DNA of 64,000 nt from Ignavibacteria bacterium (lineage in GTDB: Bacteria; Bacteroidota; Ignavibacteria; Tepidaquicellales; Tepidaquicellaceae), in assembly GCA_016710985.1 (NCBI GenBank), contig JADJTX010000006.1, forward strand, positions 62,001 through 126,000, in the 5' to 3' direction. Position numbers and translations under genes: made by a program. This document shows positions 19,626 to 30,045 of the stretch, piece by piece (position 1 is the stretch's first letter; each line of letters starts with the position of its first letter). The notes below the pieces were generated by a model. The model did no database searches. It was not told where the DNA came from and was given only the letters and a program-made list of their open reading frames with translations.

Positions 19626-20663
19626 ATGAAAAAAATAATTTTCTACATATTTCTAATAATAACCCTCACATGTAATTCTCTGTTTGCAGGTCCAAAAAAT
19701 AAATTTGGATTATCTGCAGCAACGGAATTGCTGATACCGGTCGGGTCAATAAGTACTTCATTAGGAGGCTCTAATCTTGCGACGACATCCGGATTAGATG
19801 CTATCTACTGGAATCCTTCCGGATTATCAAACCTTAGTACGAAAACCGGAGAAGCTTTATTCTCTAACCAGATCTATCTTGCTGACATTAGTGTAAACTA
19901 TTTTGCAGGTGCTTATAATCTTGCAAATGTCGGAACTTTTGGTGTTACAGTAAAAGCTCTGGATTTTGGCAATATACAAGTGACAACGACAGAGGCACCT
20001 GATGGAACCGGTGAAACATATTCGCCAACTTATTTAACTATCGGTTTGTCTTATGCAAGAAACATGACAGACAGAATTTCATTTGGTACTACGGCTAAAG
20101 TAATTTACAATGAGATCAGCAGGGAATCAGCAAGCGGTTTTGCTTTTGATTTCGGATTACAATACAATGTAATCGGAACCGGTTTACAATTCGGTGTTGC
20201 TTTAAGAAATTTAGGACCCGCAATGGTATTCTCCGGACCTGATCTTGATCAGTTTTACACACCTCTCGGTACACCTGCAGGAACCAATGCTGAAGCAAGA
20301 GCAATAACTTTAGCTGATTTTGAACTTCCTACAGCGTTCTCTTTAGGACTGAGCTATGATTTCAGACTGGATAAGAAAAATAATCTGATGGTCAATGGTA
20401 CTTTTCAGAATAACAGTTTTTCAACAGATGACTACAATCTTGGTTTAGAATACAATTTCAGTAAAATGGTATATCTCAGAGGCGGATATCAGTTCACTCA
20501 GAGCAATACTGATAACGATAACAGAATCTTCACAGGACCAACATTCGGGGCAGGCTTTAAATATAATGCAAGCAGCTCATTAAATGTTGGATTTGACTAT
20601 GCTTACAGAGTCGCTGATAAATTTGATGCTAATCAGTATTTTACCATCAGCATGGGATTCTAA
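19626..20663 (+). CDS. PorV/PorQ-family outer-membrane protein
   Basis: Encodes 345 residues with a signal peptide (1-20, ending SLFAG). The N-terminal block LGGSNLATTSGLDAIYWNPSGL is the hallmark of the PorV/PorQ family, followed by a 14-strand-type barrel ending TISMGF. PorV carries cargo from the T9SS translocon to the attachment complex; PorQ has a related role. Whether this copy is the core T9SS PorV or a dedicated paralogue cannot be told. A good ATAAGGAG site precedes it, and its neighbours encode T9SS-type surface proteins. Confidence 0.85.
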   Translation: MKKIIFYIFLIITLTCNSLFAGPKNKFGLSAATELLIPVGSISTSLGGSNLATTSGLDAIYWNPSGLSNLSTKTGEALFSNQIYLADISVNYFAGAYNLANVGTFGVTVKALDFGNIQVTTTEAPDGTGETYSPTYLTIGLSYARNMTDRISFGTTAKVIYNEISRESASGFAFDFGLQYNVIGTGLQFGVALRNLGPAMVFSGPDLDQFYTPLGTPAGTNAEARAITLADFELPTAFSLGLSYDFRLDKKNNLMVNGTFQNNSFSTDDYNLGLEYNFSKMVYLRGGYQFTQSNTDNDNRIFTGPTFGAGFKYNASSSLNVGFDYAYRVADKFDANQYFTISMGF

Positions 20664-20695
20664 AACTGTAAGGACTTTACAAAACTTATTTAAAG

Positions 20696-20726
20696 AAAAG
20701 GTAATCAATTATTTGATTACCTTTTT
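20696..20726 (+). terminator. intrinsic terminator
   Basis: AAAAGGTAATCAA (20696-20708) pairs perfectly with TTGATTACCTTTT (20713-20725), loop of 4, T run. It ends only 20 nt before the GWxTD start. Confidence 0.85.
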
Positions 20727-20746
20727 AATTTAACTGAATAAAGAAG

Positions 20747-22123
20747 ATGAAACGGCTTTTTGCTTTTATTTTATTTTTTTATCTCATGCTTTCACATGGA
20801 TTTTGTGATGATGGAATTTTTTTTAATTTTGATTATTCTGTTTTTAAGGGAGAAGACGGGAAATCAATATTAGAAGTATATTATTCAGTTAATCAGCATA
20901 CTCTCAGATATGTCAGGAATGAAAACAATTTTGAAGCAGGTGCCATGATAGATATTCAAATTACGGACATTCCCAATAACAATATAATCTATTCAAATCT
21001 ATATAAAAGTCCTTCTGTTGTTTCAGACACTTCAAAAGAAAAAAATAATCAAAAATTAATTGGACAGCTCAATTATATATTAAGCAGCGGAATCTATAAA
21101 TTGTCTGTTTACGGAAGTGATTTTAACGATACAATCAGAAAAGATATTTTTGAAAAGGAAATAACAATAAATGAAATTAATTCAGACACTGTAAAGATAA
21201 GTGACATTGAATTTTCTACATCCATAAAAAAAGCAGATGATTCAAAAAGCCCTTTTTACAAAAACACTCTTGAAATAATTCCGAACCCTTCGTGTTTGTT
21301 TGGAATGAATCTCAATGAATTGTATTACTATCTGGAGATCTACGGACTGACTCCAAATAACATTTCGGATCAGTTTACTTTAAACTATACGGTAAGTGAT
21401 CTGAACAATGTAAGTCTGATTTCATTTAACAAAACAGTAGCAAGGAAAGGGGATTCGAAAGCAGATTTCGGGAAAATAATCATAGACAGCTTAGGCAGAG
21501 GGTCATATATTTTCAGGGTATCGTTGATTGACTCATCTAAAAATATTAATGTCTTTAATGAAAAGAAATTTTATATATTCACCGATGCTAAAACTCTGAC
21601 AAATACTTCCGATCAGAATGATTTTCTGAAAAGCGAATATCCGGCGATGACTGAAAAAGAACTGGATGCTGAATATGAAAAGATGATTTATATAGTTAAT
21701 ACACAGGAAGAAAAGAGATATGAAAGTTTAAATGCAGTAAGTGATAAAAGAAAGTTTTTATACGAATTCTGGAAATCTAAGGATGTAAATCCGGAGACAC
21801 AGGCATTGGAATCAAAGATCGCATACATGAAACGATTTAATGAAGCTAATAAATTATACAAAGAAGCTTATACTGAGGGCTGGAAAACAGACAGGGGAAG
21901 AATTTACATAATCTACGGAAAACCTGAAGATGTTGAAAGGTATCCATTTGAGTCAGAAACAAAAAGCTACGAGATTTGGAAGTATGAATCAATAGAAGGA
22001 GGAGCCGAGTGTGTGTTCATTGAAATTCAGCATTCAACGGGAGTTTACAGGCTGATGCACAGCACTTTCAGGAACGAGTTAAAGAATTCCGAATGGGAAG
22101 AACAGCTTAAAACCGCTTACTAA
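20747..22123 (+). CDS. GWxTD domain-containing protein
   Basis: Encodes 458 residues with a signal peptide (residues 1-20). The name-giving GWKTDRGRIYIIYGKPEDVE motif lies near residues 385-404, in the C-terminal GWxTD domain found in Bacteroidota, Ignavibacteria, Acidobacteria and related groups; its function is unknown. The stop codon shares its last base with the next ATG, so it is translationally coupled to the YbbR gene. Confidence 0.88.
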   Translation: MKRLFAFILFFYLMLSHGFCDDGIFFNFDYSVFKGEDGKSILEVYYSVNQHTLRYVRNENNFEAGAMIDIQITDIPNNNIIYSNLYKSPSVVSDTSKEKNNQKLIGQLNYILSSGIYKLSVYGSDFNDTIRKDIFEKEITINEINSDTVKISDIEFSTSIKKADDSKSPFYKNTLEIIPNPSCLFGMNLNELYYYLEIYGLTPNNISDQFTLNYTVSDLNNVSLISFNKTVARKGDSKADFGKIIIDSLGRGSYIFRVSLIDSSKNINVFNEKKFYIFTDAKTLTNTSDQNDFLKSEYPAMTEKELDAEYEKMIYIVNTQEEKRYESLNAVSDKRKFLYEFWKSKDVNPETQALESKIAYMKRFNEANKLYKEAYTEGWKTDRGRIYIIYGKPEDVERYPFESETKSYEIWKYESIEGGAECVFIEIQHSTGVYRLMHSTFRNELKNSEWEEQLKTAY

Positions 22124-23039
22124 TGAATAAGAATGTTAAAATATTCATACTATCATTTATTTTTGCATTTGCATTATGGCTATATATAAATTTAAATCTA
22201 AGTTACTCTCTGGATGTTTCCATTCCGATAGAAATACAATCCACAAAATCCCAGGCATTAACTGATGAAATACCGCAGGAGATAGACGTAAAGGTAAAAG
22301 GAAAAGGATGGGATTTGCTTAACCTTTTAATTTCAAAAAACTTAGTTTACAATCTTGATATATCCAGACTGAAAAAAGACACGAAAATTATCACCGGGCA
22401 ATTTGTGAATGAAAGACTTAATCTTCAGCAGAATGTTTCAATTTTAGAAATAAATCCTGATACACTTAACATAAATTTTGACAGGGTTTTTGAAAAGCTT
22501 GTTCCTGTAAAGAACAATATTATTGTTAATTTAAATGAAGGATACGGAATAGTAGGAAAAGCAAATTTAAATCCGGATTCTGTAACAATTCAGGGTGCAT
22601 CCAACCTTATCAATAAAATAAAATTTATTCCTACCGAGACTAAAGTTTTTAATAATGTTAATTCAGATATCACAGGAATTGTAAACATTAAAGATACACT
22701 ATCAAATTTAATAAAGATAGATCAAAAGCAGATCAATTTTAAATATTTCATTCATTTATCCGCAGAAAAAATCTGGATGAAATAATAATTAATGTTTTGA
22801 ATGTTCCACTGGATAAGGAAGTTCTGCTGATTCCGCCTAAAGTTAATGTATCATTAAGAGGAGGCGTTGAGAAGCTGGCTCAGATCAGCAGCAATGATAT
22901 TAAAGTTAACATAGAATTCGGCAGAATCGAAAGCGATACATTAGGTTTTGTAATTCCTGAATATATAATCCCTGAGGAAACAACATTACTCAAAACAGAG
23001 CCGCAAAAATTACAGTACATAATAAAAAATAAACAGTAG
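22123..23039 (+). CDS. YbbR-like domain protein, frameshifted
   Basis: One N-terminal membrane helix (residues 5-25) and repeated YbbR-type beta domains (IPIEIQSTKSQALTDEIP; VPVKNNIIVNLNEGYG; VPLDKEVLLIPPKVNVSLRG). In Gram-positives YbbR/CdaR regulates a diadenylate cyclase; here no such partner is seen. The frame breaks in an A run at 22766-22771; adding one A gives EKNLDEIIINVLNV and 305 residues. A homopolymer sequence error is likely. It overlaps the GWxTD gene and is followed 8 nt later by the CPBP gene. Confidence 0.8.
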
Positions 23040-23047
23040 TTTAAGGA

Positions 23048-23809
23048 TTGATAAAATATTTAACAACCGAATTAAAATCTCTTTTTGACGAAATAAAGAA
23101 ATTAGATTTTAAAATCACATTTATTCTTCTTTCAATAGCTTTCATTACTTTCATTTCACTCGTATTCTCTTCTCCGAATTTTTACTATCAGAATTTTGGC
23201 CGTGACAAATTTTATTCCCGAATTTACTGGTTCCTTGCAGATGGCGGACTGATGTTTCTTGTTCCACTTCTGATAATAAAGCTTGTATTCAAAGAAAAAC
23301 TGTCGGACTATGGATTTACACTTGGTGATAAAAAATTCGGATTTATAACATCCGGAATATTTCTGGCGGTAATGTTAGTAACTGTCTGGATAGTATCAGG
23401 ATCACAGACCTTTGCTTCAACATATCCTCAGGGCGGACCGAAAGTGAAAGAAGGTTTGATGATCTTTATTTTATATGAACTGTGTATTTTAGTTTACATG
23501 CTGGGATGGGAATTCTTCTGGAGAGGATATATACTTTTCGGTTTGAAGCCAAAGTTTGGATATTATTCGATCATAATACAAATGATACCATTTTTTATTT
23601 TACATAAAGGAAAACCGGAGATTGAACTATTCGCTTCGATATTTGCAGGGCTGATCCTCGGTATACAGGCATTAAGAAGCAGGTCTTTCATATACAGCTG
23701 GATACTTCACTGGCTGGTAATGTTTTGTATTGATGGGATCTCTGTTCTCAGATCACAGAAGGATGTTTACGGAATAAGTATTAATGATCTGATAAGATTA
23801 TTTTATTAA
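23048..23809 (+). CDS. CPBP-family intramembrane metalloprotease-like protein
   Basis: Encodes 253 residues from a TTG start, with about seven hydrophobic segments. The CPBP (Abi/CAAX-protease) motifs are present: WEFFWRGYI (first motif, with W in place of the usual first E), a histidine in FILHKGKPEIELF, and HWLVMF in the last motif. Such proteins include prenyl endopeptidases and bacteriocin immunity factors; the substrate here is unknown. Third gene of a tight operon with GWxTD and YbbR genes. Confidence 0.8.
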   Translation: MIKYLTTELKSLFDEIKKLDFKITFILLSIAFITFISLVFSSPNFYYQNFGRDKFYSRIYWFLADGGLMFLVPLLIIKLVFKEKLSDYGFTLGDKKFGFITSGIFLAVMLVTVWIVSGSQTFASTYPQGGPKVKEGLMIFILYELCILVYMLGWEFFWRGYILFGLKPKFGYYSIIIQMIPFFILHKGKPEIELFASIFAGLILGIQALRSRSFIYSWILHWLVMFCIDGISVLRSQKDVYGISINDLIRLFY

Positions 23810-23885
23810 CTTAAATTTTATTGAAGATATATAAATAAAAGTGTTGATTATGAAGGCATAATAATTTATAATGTAATAAATCATC

Positions 23886-23930
23886 AACCCTCACAATTAA
23901 TTTTTAAAAATTAATTATGAGGGTTTTTTA
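23886..23930 (+). terminator. terminator 1 of a tandem pair
   Basis: AACCCTCA (23886-23893) pairs with TGAGGGTT (23918-23925), extended by an inner AATTAATTTTT/AAAAATTAATT stem; six T follow. Terminates the GWxTD operon. Confidence 0.8.
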
Positions 23931-23985
23931 TTAAATGAAGATTATGAATTTGTAATACAAATATTCACGGAGTTTTAAAATTGTC

Positions 23986-24028
23986 AACCCTCAGACTAAA
24001 ACAGGAAAGTTTTTTTGAGGGTTTTTTT
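23986..24028 (+). terminator. terminator 2 of a tandem pair
   Basis: AACCCTCA (23986-23993) pairs with TGAGGGTT (24016-24023), then a T run. Same stem as the preceding terminator and the one at 13308. The whole 23810-24114 gap holds only these two hairpins and an AAAGGAGG-like stretch at 24043-24050 that is too far from the next ATG to be its ribosome site. Confidence 0.8.
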
Positions 24029-24114
24029 GTAAGAAAAATTTTAAAAAGGAGGTGTCTCAGATCAATTTAATTACAACTTAAATAAACTATTTCAAAAAAT
24101 TAAATTAAAAGATT

Positions 24115-27100
24115 ATGGATAAAAGAATCGTAATATTCGTGTTGCCGATTATTCTTTTATTTGTTTTTGGCTCAGCTCCATCAGACAAGCCTGACAACAA
24201 AAAAAATAATAACGGTAATTTCCCATACAGAATTTTATCCAACCCCGATCAGTCAATGGTTATTTCCTCAGCTAAATTAGATGCAAATCAGATCAGCACC
24301 TGGTTCAGGACGAATGGCTCTTTTAACAGGGATCCGACAACAGGGAATTCAGCTTTTGAATGGCCCAAAGGTTCAGGAAAAACAGCAAGATACGCATCCG
24401 GTTTATGGCTGGGCTGCGTGGTGGGTAATGATACACTTACTGCTATTGCCGCATATTTTTATGATTACAAAAATGGATATGTTGACAATAGTGGAAATGC
24501 AGCGGGTGAAGATGATCCGAATTATAAAATTTATAAAATAACAGAAGGTAATACAACAGATCCGGATTACATTAACTGGCCTGTAAGTCAGGGAGCATAT
24601 ACGGACTCATTAGGTATGCCGTTGAATTTAGGAACGCAAACTATATTTTACGTCTATACAGATGCTTATCCTCATGAATCCGGCTCAACCAGCCTGGGTT
24701 CTTTAAAAGCTCAGATCTTACAGACAAACTGGGCATATAATGTGAACGGACCACTATCTAATATTGTATTTCAGGAATACAGAGTAATTAACAGGAGTTC
24801 CAATACATGGACACAGACTTATTTAGCTCAATGGACAGACGATGATCTTGGTACATTAACAGATGATAAAGTCGGTGTAGATACAGTGCTCGATCTTGGA
24901 TACACTTATAATGCAACAAACAATGACGGTATTTACGGAACAGCGCCTCCTGCGGTAGGGTTTGACTTTTTCAGAGGAGCATTAGTAGCAAGTCCGGGAG
25001 ATACTGTAAGGTATTACAGCCCACCGGGAAGTAATAATTTAATAGTAAAAGCAGGATTCAGAGATATGGGCTTAACAGTATTTAATATTTTAAATAATAC
25101 ATCTCCCCAGCCTTCAGATCCATTATCTAATGTTGAAACATACAGAGTCTTAGAAGGAAAATGGAGAGAAGGTAATTCCTGGATTACACCGTCAGGAGAT
25201 ACAACCAGAAAATGTTATACAGGAGATCCTGTAACAAACAGCGGCTGGATTATTCCCGGGCAATCTGACCGGAGATTTATCCAGTGCACCGGACCGTTTG
25301 TAATGCAGCCGAATGACACACAGATAATAGTTGTGGCTCAGGTAATAGCAAAGGGAAACAGTAATCTTGGAAGTGTGACCTCATTAAGAAGCACCAGTGC
25401 GTTAGCACAGAGAATATTTGACAATAACTTCCAGGTGCCACCATCTGCACCGGTATTACCGACACAAACATATGCACCCGGAAACGGAATTATTTATTTG
25501 TCATGGTCAGATACAGCAGAAAAAATGAGCATTCCGAATAAGTTATCCGGCGGTACATATAAATTCCAGGGTTATAACCTTTATCAGGTAAGGCCCGGAA
25601 CAAACGGAGCAAACGTGGAAGACAGGGTATTAATGGCAACATATGATATTAATGACGGGATCACGGATATACAGGATAGTATTTTCAGCGAAATCTACGG
25701 CATATTCATTTACTATACAGTTCAGAAAGGATATGATAACGGCATATCGAGATATTTTGTAATGAACAGGGATTATATAAATAATTCATTATTGTATAAC
25801 GGATCACAATACAAGGTAGTAGTGACGGCATATTATTACGATTCATTAGGCGGACCATTTTCAGCACCTAAACTAAATGAAACACCTGTTACTTCAACCA
25901 ACATAATAGATGTGACTCCACAGAATTTAACATTGGGTACACAGGTAAATTATAATGTCGGCGATACGATAGTAACAAATCAAAATGATATTGGAACGAT
26001 GCCGATTGTAACTCAGCCTCTGAGTTTAAAATCAGCGACCTATACTTCCTCTTACGGAGGAACAAATGTAAATCCGGTATGGAATCTTACAAGAACGATG
26101 AATTCGGTAACTACTACTCTTCTTGAGAACCAGACGGATTTTTCCGGATCACAGGATACGGCATTCATAATTGACGGATTCTTATTAATACATCCTGCCA
26201 TAGATTCAGGAATTGTACTTGACCGGCTGGATTCAAGAGCAGTCGCAAACGGAATTTCGACAAATACATTAACAGGTGCATGGTCATATGATCCTCCAAA
26301 CAGCCAGTGGTTTACCGGACCGGATACTACGGCAGTAAATACAGCAAAATTAATAACAGGCAGACAATTCCAGAGCCAGAGCCTTGGAATGAGTTTCCCG
26401 ACAGTAGGTTCATTCAGAAGCGCAGTAACACGCGTGAAAGCAAACGGAAGTTCATTCACACCTGTAGCGACAGGAAATCCGCTGTTAAACGGAGGACCTT
26501 TGCGAAAGATCCAGATCGTATTTGGCACGCCTTCACAGGCATACCGTTACGGAACAGGTACAAATATATTACTTACAGATACAAACTTAAATCTAACTCC
26601 TTACAGGGATATGGTAAGTGTTCCATTCAGTGTATTTGCAGTTGAAGAGCTTGATTCATCACAGGGAGCCCCGAGACAACTGAATGTAGCTTTTATAGAT
26701 GCAGACAACAGCGGAACGTGGGATCCTGACGGAACGCCTCTTGGAGGATATGAATTCACATATATCCTTGCTTCGACTTACGATGCTTCACCGAGTTCAT
26801 TTTATACATCAAAGAACCCGGGAATAGCAGGAACGGCAAACGGATTCACATCAATGGACATAATGTATGCGTGGCTTCCGAGAGTCAAAACAGTAAACGG
26901 AGCACTATTGACATGGACAAACGGAGATAAGCTGACAGTTACTCCATACAGAATAACACGTCCGAATTTTGTACCGGGCTATCCTGTAAAATATACATGG
27001 CAGGTAGACGGAACATCAATAGGAAATCCGTCAGTAGCTGCATCAAGCTTAAATGAGATAAATGCATATCCGAATCCTTATTATGCAGGAAGCAGGCTGG

Positions 27101-27372
27101 AACCGGATCCATTTACAAGGTTCATATATTTCAGCCACTTGCCTTCAGTATGTAATATTTATATCTACACGCTTGACGGTACTCTGATAAGAACGATAAA
27201 CAGAAACAATACTGATCCTAATAATTCAATTGAACCGTGGGATCTGCAAAACTTTAATCAGATACCCGTAGCAAGCGGAATGTATATTGTTTACATTGAT
27301 GCGGGAAGTCTCGGATCTTCGACACTGAAGATTGCCATATTTACACCTGAAGAAAGAATTCAAACTTTCTAG
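24115..27372 (+). CDS. large secreted surface protein, copy 2 (intact)
   Basis: Encodes 1085 residues. Signal peptide (1-20, hydrophobic LPIILLFVFG), then an extracellular protein with DANQISTWFRTNGSFNRDP near the N-terminus, a fibronectin-like stretch (APGNGIIYLSWSD), and a C-terminal domain starting INAYPNPYYAG and ending EERIQTF. The YPNP start and SGMYIVYI resemble T9SS type A tails, but the terminal motif differs. Family not recognised. Copy 1 is at 16298-19548; the last ~1.15 kb of both are almost identical in DNA while the first ~1.4 kb show many silent and replacement changes, suggesting gene conversion. Confidence 0.8.
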   Translation: MDKRIVIFVLPIILLFVFGSAPSDKPDNKKNNNGNFPYRILSNPDQSMVISSAKLDANQISTWFRTNGSFNRDPTTGNSAFEWPKGSGKTARYASGLWLGCVVGNDTLTAIAAYFYDYKNGYVDNSGNAAGEDDPNYKIYKITEGNTTDPDYINWPVSQGAYTDSLGMPLNLGTQTIFYVYTDAYPHESGSTSLGSLKAQILQTNWAYNVNGPLSNIVFQEYRVINRSSNTWTQTYLAQWTDDDLGTLTDDKVGVDTVLDLGYTYNATNNDGIYGTAPPAVGFDFFRGALVASPGDTVRYYSPPGSNNLIVKAGFRDMGLTVFNILNNTSPQPSDPLSNVETYRVLEGKWREGNSWITPSGDTTRKCYTGDPVTNSGWIIPGQSDRRFIQCTGPFVMQPNDTQIIVVAQVIAKGNSNLGSVTSLRSTSALAQRIFDNNFQVPPSAPVLPTQTYAPGNGIIYLSWSDTAEKMSIPNKLSGGTYKFQGYNLYQVRPGTNGANVEDRVLMATYDINDGITDIQDSIFSEIYGIFIYYTVQKGYDNGISRYFVMNRDYINNSLLYNGSQYKVVVTAYYYDSLGGPFSAPKLNETPVTSTNIIDVTPQNLTLGTQVNYNVGDTIVTNQNDIGTMPIVTQPLSLKSATYTSSYGGTNVNPVWNLTRTMNSVTTTLLENQTDFSGSQDTAFIIDGFLLIHPAIDSGIVLDRLDSRAVANGISTNTLTGAWSYDPPNSQWFTGPDTTAVNTAKLITGRQFQSQSLGMSFPTVGSFRSAVTRVKANGSSFTPVATGNPLLNGGPLRKIQIVFGTPSQAYRYGTGTNILLTDTNLNLTPYRDMVSVPFSVFAVEELDSSQGAPRQLNVAFIDADNSGTWDPDGTPLGGYEFTYILASTYDASPSSFYTSKNPGIAGTANGFTSMDIMYAWLPRVKTVNGALLTWTNGDKLTVTPYRITRPNFVPGYPVKYTWQVDGTSIGNPSVAASSLNEINAYPNPYYAGSRLEPDPFTRFIYFSHLPSVCNIYIYTLDGTLIRTINRNNTDPNNSIEPWDLQNFNQIPVASGMYIVYIDAGSLGSSTLKIAIFTPEERIQTF

Positions 27373-27470
27373 GAGAGGTAATACAATAATGCAGCAGGAT
27401 GAATTAGCAATTTCGTATGCGGTAGTAAATTAGTAATACAAAACAGAATCTTTTAAACAGATTAAAAATA

Positions 27471-27505
27471 AAATGCAGGTCAAAGAAAATCTTTGACCTG
27501 CATTT
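27471..27505. terminator. bidirectional terminator between convergent genes
   Basis: A perfect 16-bp stem AAATGCAGGTCAAAGA (27471-27486) and TCTTTGACCTGCATTT (27490-27505) with loop AAA. It lies between the stop codons of genes running towards each other, with T-rich flanks on both sides. Confidence 0.85.
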
Positions 27506-27512
27506 ATTATAT

Positions 27513-30045
27513 TTATGGTTTCCTTATGCTTATAAAGTTGACTGAATTATTGTAAACAATTGTCACATCGTTTAAATCAGTAATTCCGTCACCATTTAAA
27601 TCAGTAATTCCTGACAGAAAGTTGTTGGAATTATTGTAAACAATCAAGACGTCATCTAAATCTATTTCTCCGTCCTGATCAACGTCTCCGCTGTATATTC
27701 CGAACCATAAAGGAACCGAGTCTAAGAATCTTAAATTACTTCCGTAAGCCTGAGAGTAAGATAAAAAGTCAAAGTTTAATACATCATTTACGAAAGTCTG
27801 ACCAGGAGAGATACTCCATGTCTCGAGTGAGTTTTTGTGTTTAATGACGATATAATAGTTTGTTCCGTTTGAAGCATAGTAGTATTTTAATGAACAATTT
27901 CCGGAATCATTTAAATAGCCCTCAGATGTTTCGACTAATGCATAAGGGGAATAATTATTTCTCAATTCAACCTGTATGGAATCGCCAACCATTAAGTTAG
28001 TTGTCGGAACATACCTTCCCTCTATGAAAGTTTTCAGATTCAGATGGAAAGTATCACATGGAGGTAATGTATACATCAGTTCAAAATAGCAACACTCAAA
28101 ATTACCACTGAACAATTTAATCTTTATAGGAATCGCTAATCCAGGAGCTCCGCCAAGAATACTGGCTGTTAAATTAGGGAATAGCTGACCGGGCAGTATC
28201 GGTGTCCCGAAATGAAATACCTGTGGAATAAAAGCAATCGAACCTGGAGAGGTCAGTGAAATTTTGTTACATTGTACTGGGTTCCGTTTTGCAATGTGAA
28301 ATTATAGTAGTACTTATCATCTACACAATACAGACTATCCTTTTTTACTTCAGCGCAGTTGCAAAGAGGAAGCTTGATACAATTTTCTATATAACAGCAC
28401 CATGGACAGTCGTCATGAAGGTATTGCGCGGCAAGAGTATAACAAACTTCAGAGAAGGCGACTGCACCAGGTCCGATGAGCTTTACTCTGTAAACACCGG
28501 ATGCTGTGTTCGGCGGAAGCGGGGATTTATGACTATGTTGCTTGGCATCGCTACAACATAATTCGGAGGCTGAGGCGAATCAACCGTTAATTCCAATTGC
28601 TCCAGGAACTGCGTCGGCGAATTATTTTTGACCTGGAATTGATAAATATAAGTTCCTGTGGAGTCACAATAAACAGTGTCTTTTAAAATACTTATACAGG
28701 TATTTGCACAGGAATTATCAGTATAGACATCAATGTCTCCCGGTGTTGTCTTGTCTCCTCCTGAGATTATATTATTATTGATATCAATAAAATCGCTGTA
28801 GTTCTGCGCGTTGTTTATCCATGAAGGATTTCTGTTTGAGAGCTGAACGCCGTAAACCAATCCATTAGCCGGAAGAAACAAATAGTCGCCGGTTCCGGCA
28901 ATAATGCTGTCGCAATTAGAATTTTCACCTGTCAGGGAATCTGAATCTCCGTATCCAAAATCTGCTCCGCCTGTTGAATTCGCATTGCTGCCATTGTTAA
29001 TGAGCATTCCGACAGGATGAACTACATAAGCGGTGTAAGTGCCTGTTATGTTTCGCGCATATTCAAGAATTCTTGATGAATGAGCGTTGGAGCAATCACC
29101 AAACATTGATCTTTCAGCCAGCAGCATATCCCCGTCAATTGAAAATTCAATATCCGAAACAGGGTTTGAGCCGGGTGATCCGGGGAGTAACGGCAATGTG
29201 ATCTCAAGTGTCAGGCTGGCAGTGTTCATTGAGCCGTTCGGATTTAAAGCTATTGACCAGATCTCATTTACTCCGGCTGTATACGAATCAACAGTCCATC
29301 GGCAAAAATATATTTTGACATCATTTGTATTTGTACCGTATGCACCGATTCCCCATAGTCTGTCACCATGCGGGGGATAGCCCGGAGCCCGGTTGTCCGG
29401 AGTAAACGGAAAAGTTGAAGGATCAAAGAATTCCTCTACTCTTCCCTGATTAAGCCCGTTATCTTTTATTCTGTAGATTACACCATCTTCAAGATTGGTT
29501 GCGAATATCTGGTCGTGATGAACATCATAACAAAGATTACCCATTCGTGGTCCGGTATTGGGCATAGTATAAATTCCTGTTCCTGCCTGCGGCGGTCCCG
29601 GAGCAAATGTACTTGTTGTATAATTCGTTACCTGCCAGGTATTTCCGTCTATGCGGTAAATTAATCCGGAATCGTTTTGATCCGGTGGAACACAGTTAAT
29701 TGATGAACTCGATATAAATATATTCGGCGGGTTTTGATCATCCAGTGTTATGCCGAATACATTGCGCATTCTTTGCTTTGTCCAGTTAGCTCCGGAATAC
29801 TGAGGCGGGGCATTCCAGTATGTTCCCGGCGCTATAAAGGGAGGTTTATTTCTAATGTCTATTACTCTAACGACTTTGTAGTTCGGATCATTTTCAAATG
29901 TCCAGGATGTAACGACACTCTGTCCGAGCTGCAGCGGCTGTGAGCTTGCCGTCGTTACTAAAGTGCAAATTAAGATAAAGATTGCAAATGCATGTTTAAA
30001 CACAGCATTGCCGGATAAAGCAAAATGTAGATTATTCTTTTTCAT
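27513..30045 (-). CDS. secreted protein with C-terminal dockerin-type repeats, frameshifted twice
   Basis: Signal peptide at the N-terminus (hydrophobic AFAIFILICTLVTTA). The N-terminal 500 residues look like a propeller-type domain (YDVHHDQIFATNLEDGVIYRI, then LWGIGAYG). The C-terminus has two calcium-type dockerin repeats (DVDQDGEIDLDDVLIVY and DLNGDGITDLNDVTIVY). Two breaks separate these parts: a C run missing one base at 28521-28524 (G on the top strand) and an A run missing one base at 28262-28265 (T on the top strand). Correcting both gives 844 residues with a cysteine-rich middle (CPWCCYIENC, CNCAEVKKD). Both breaks are homopolymer losses. No cohesin gene is visible in the window. Confidence 0.75.
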
